Below are positions 62,683-64,000 of a stretch of 64,000 bases of DNA, one piece after another. The first letter of the stretch is position 1, and every line of letters starts with the position of its first letter. Under the pieces are notes generated by a model. It saw only the letters and a program-made list of their open reading frames with translations. It ran no database searches and had not been told where the DNA came from. The position numbers and the translations under genes are program-made. Source of the stretch: Lichenicoccus sp965276875 (GTDB taxonomy: Bacteria; Pseudomonadota; Alphaproteobacteria; Acetobacterales; Acetobacteraceae); NCBI RefSeq assembly GCF_965276875.1, contig NZ_OZ255701.1, forward strand, positions 3,038,001 to 3,102,000, in the 5' to 3' direction.

Positions 62683-63873
62683 TCAAGACGGCTGCAAGTG
62701 TCGGCTATAGGCTTTCGTCAACGAGTCTGAGTAGATGGCAAGGAAGAGGCCGACGAGGCAGGCTGTTGTTCCCACCGCGATCGGCAGGGCGAAAGATCCA
62801 CTGCCGGCGAGGAGCGCGCCAAGTATCGGGCCGGCGGCCAAGCCGCCTTGCTGGGTTGCCGGTATCAGAACGCCCGCTCGGCCCGTCGGATCAGCTGATG
62901 CAATTGTCCCCATGAAGAACGCTGTCACGAAGACCCACCAAAACATGAAACTTACCGCGCAAGCGGCAAATGTCCAGCCGTCGGCTGCCAAGATCGTCAT
63001 GGTGAGAATCAGCGCGGCTCCTCCTACGATCAAGGGTAGCCGGCGACCGATGCGGAGCCCTAGCAGGGTGGCGCAGACGCCGGCCGCGACGCCGCCGATT
63101 GGCGCCAAGCCAAGGGCAGAGGCGATGCTGCCACTGGGGATCGCGCGGGATATGCCGATTTGGCCCATGAGCGGCCACACGACTCCAATGCCCGTGCAGA
63201 AGATCAGCGAAGCGATTAGCCCAATGACTGCACTTCGGTTTGTAACTGCGCTGAGGAAGCTGGAGGCGAGGTTCCCGGCCTGCGGGCGACCGGATGCTGC
63301 CAGACCAGGGAAAGCCGGGAGGGCGGCAATTCCGACCAGACCGACAGCGCCCAGGATCAGGAACATCAACGTCAGGCCGCCAAAGGCGATGATCCGAGAT
63401 AGGCCGCTCAGAAATACCGTCACCACTACGAGGTTGCTTGCCATGTAGGCGGCGAACAATCTGTCTGGGTTAGGGACAGCCGCCGCGGCTGCTCCCATTG
63501 CTGCGAGTGTCAATCCCTCTCCCAAACCGCAAACGATCCGAGCAGTAAAAAGCCAGCTTGAATGCATAAGGAAAATGGAGACGATGTTACCCAAGCAGAG
63601 CAAGAAAAGTGCAATAGCAACGACTACCTTTCGGTGTTGCGTGGCCAACAACTGCCCCAAGAGCAGGGTTGAGATTAGCATGCCGAAGAGTTCGGACGTC
63701 GCGATGCGCGCGGCACCACCCGCGGACAGGTGGATCTTATCCGAGAGGGCCAACAGGACTCCGGGCATCGCGATTATCATAAAGGCGCCTGTGCTTCCGA
63801 TCGCAATGATGGAAGTCCAGGCAATCGCGGAGATGCTGGTTGCAGGTGGATTGTGTGAAGTCGTGTGCATCAT
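62683..63873 (-). CDS. MFS transporter
   Basis: 396 residues with about twelve hydrophobic helices, and a cytoplasmic loop between helices 6 and 7 (GLAASGRPQAGNLASSFLSAV). The region ARIVCGLGEGLTLAAMGAAAAAV resembles the major-facilitator signature after helix 4. It is convergent with the enoyl-CoA hydratase gene and ends the catabolic island in this window. It may import the pathway substrate; export is equally possible from sequence alone. An upstream Met (MMHTT) leaves the start uncertain by one codon. Confidence 0.88.
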   Translation of the reverse strand: MMHTTSHNPPATSISAIAWTSIIAIGSTGAFMIIAMPGVLLALSDKIHLSAGGAARIATSELFGMLISTLLLGQLLATQHRKVVVAIALFLLCLGNIVSIFLMHSSWLFTARIVCGLGEGLTLAAMGAAAAAVPNPDRLFAAYMASNLVVVTVFLSGLSRIIAFGGLTLMFLILGAVGLVGIAALPAFPGLAASGRPQAGNLASSFLSAVTNRSAVIGLIASLIFCTGIGVVWPLMGQIGISRAIPSGSIASALGLAPIGGVAAGVCATLLGLRIGRRLPLIVGGAALILTMTILAADGWTFAACAVSFMFWWVFVTAFFMGTIASADPTGRAGVLIPATQQGGLAAGPILGALLAGSGSFALPIAVGTTACLVGLFLAIYSDSLTKAYSRHLQPS

Positions 63874-64000
63874 CGTTCTCCAAGACTCAATATCCGCTAC
63901 CTGAGGCTAAGCCAGCCCGTATCTTTCCGGTTACATCTCTGGATTGAGAGAAGAGGCCATGGTCCTTTGTGTTGAGCGTCATAGAGCAAGTCGAAAACTG

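Overview
The window is high-GC DNA that reads as an alphaproteobacterium. I infer Rhodospirillales/Acetobacteraceae from gene style and base composition: type I-secreted ELWxxDGT/RTX proteins, HrpB, and dense IS load. No rRNA, tRNA or CRISPR array was seen, so the taxonomy is inference.

Layout. (1) 1-17.8 kb looks like ordinary chromosome: a DUF2382 stress protein, a prolyl-oligopeptidase-like protein that has lost its catalytic serine, two secreted proteins (ELW-repeat/RTX and GH16 glycoside hydrolase), an operon for envelope stress or signalling (HtrA protease, OmpR-type regulator, histidine kinase, small exported protein), HrpB helicase, a one-module NRPS and a LysE-type exporter. (2) 18-43.5 kb is an accessory region rich in mobile DNA. 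It holds a TetR/hydrolase pair with an intact IS3-family element inserted in a hairpin loop, and a 0.56-kb segment with DnaA-box-like sites and 12-bp repeats. It continues with an IS256-family element, an IS5 fragment, a tyrosine recombinase, a VapBC-type pair with a palindromic operator, and a TniABQ (Tn5053/Tn7-like) transposition module with a resolvase broken by one in-frame stop. Next come a three-gene operon of a degenerate integrase-like protein, an unknown protein and a ScpA (kleisin) homologue, two small RHH proteins, a Xre/RES toxin-antitoxin pair, and then fragments of ISKra4 and IS21, a broken AraC regulator, a LysR with two NmrA-like reductases, and a second LysR gene split by an intact IS5-family element and truncated by ISKra4. 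(3) 43.5-64 kb is a catabolic island for a carboxylic acid handled as CoA thioesters: acyl-CoA dehydrogenase; carboxymuconolactone decarboxylase-like protein, aldehyde dehydrogenase, hydroxyacid dehydrogenase, MBL hydrolase, DUF35 and thiolase; LysR; a divergent operon of CaiB transferase, hotdog hydratase, CitE lyase and MmgE/PrpD; then MBL hydrolase, three SDRs (one frameshifted), acyl-CoA ligase, enoyl-CoA hydratase and an MFS transporter.

How it fits together. The CaiB/hydratase/CitE-lyase trio has the composition of known itaconate (Ict/Ich/Ccl) and mesaconyl-CoA pathways; here it is co-transcribed with an MmgE/PrpD enzyme, a family that includes cis-aconitate decarboxylase, and flanked by a LysR. 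The flanking operons supply activation, dehydrogenation, hydration, oxidation and thiolysis. The most unusual item is the integrase-like/unknown/ScpA operon: a kleisin gene away from any SMC or ScpB, translationally coupled to a recombinase relative without its catalytic C-terminus, in a mobile context.
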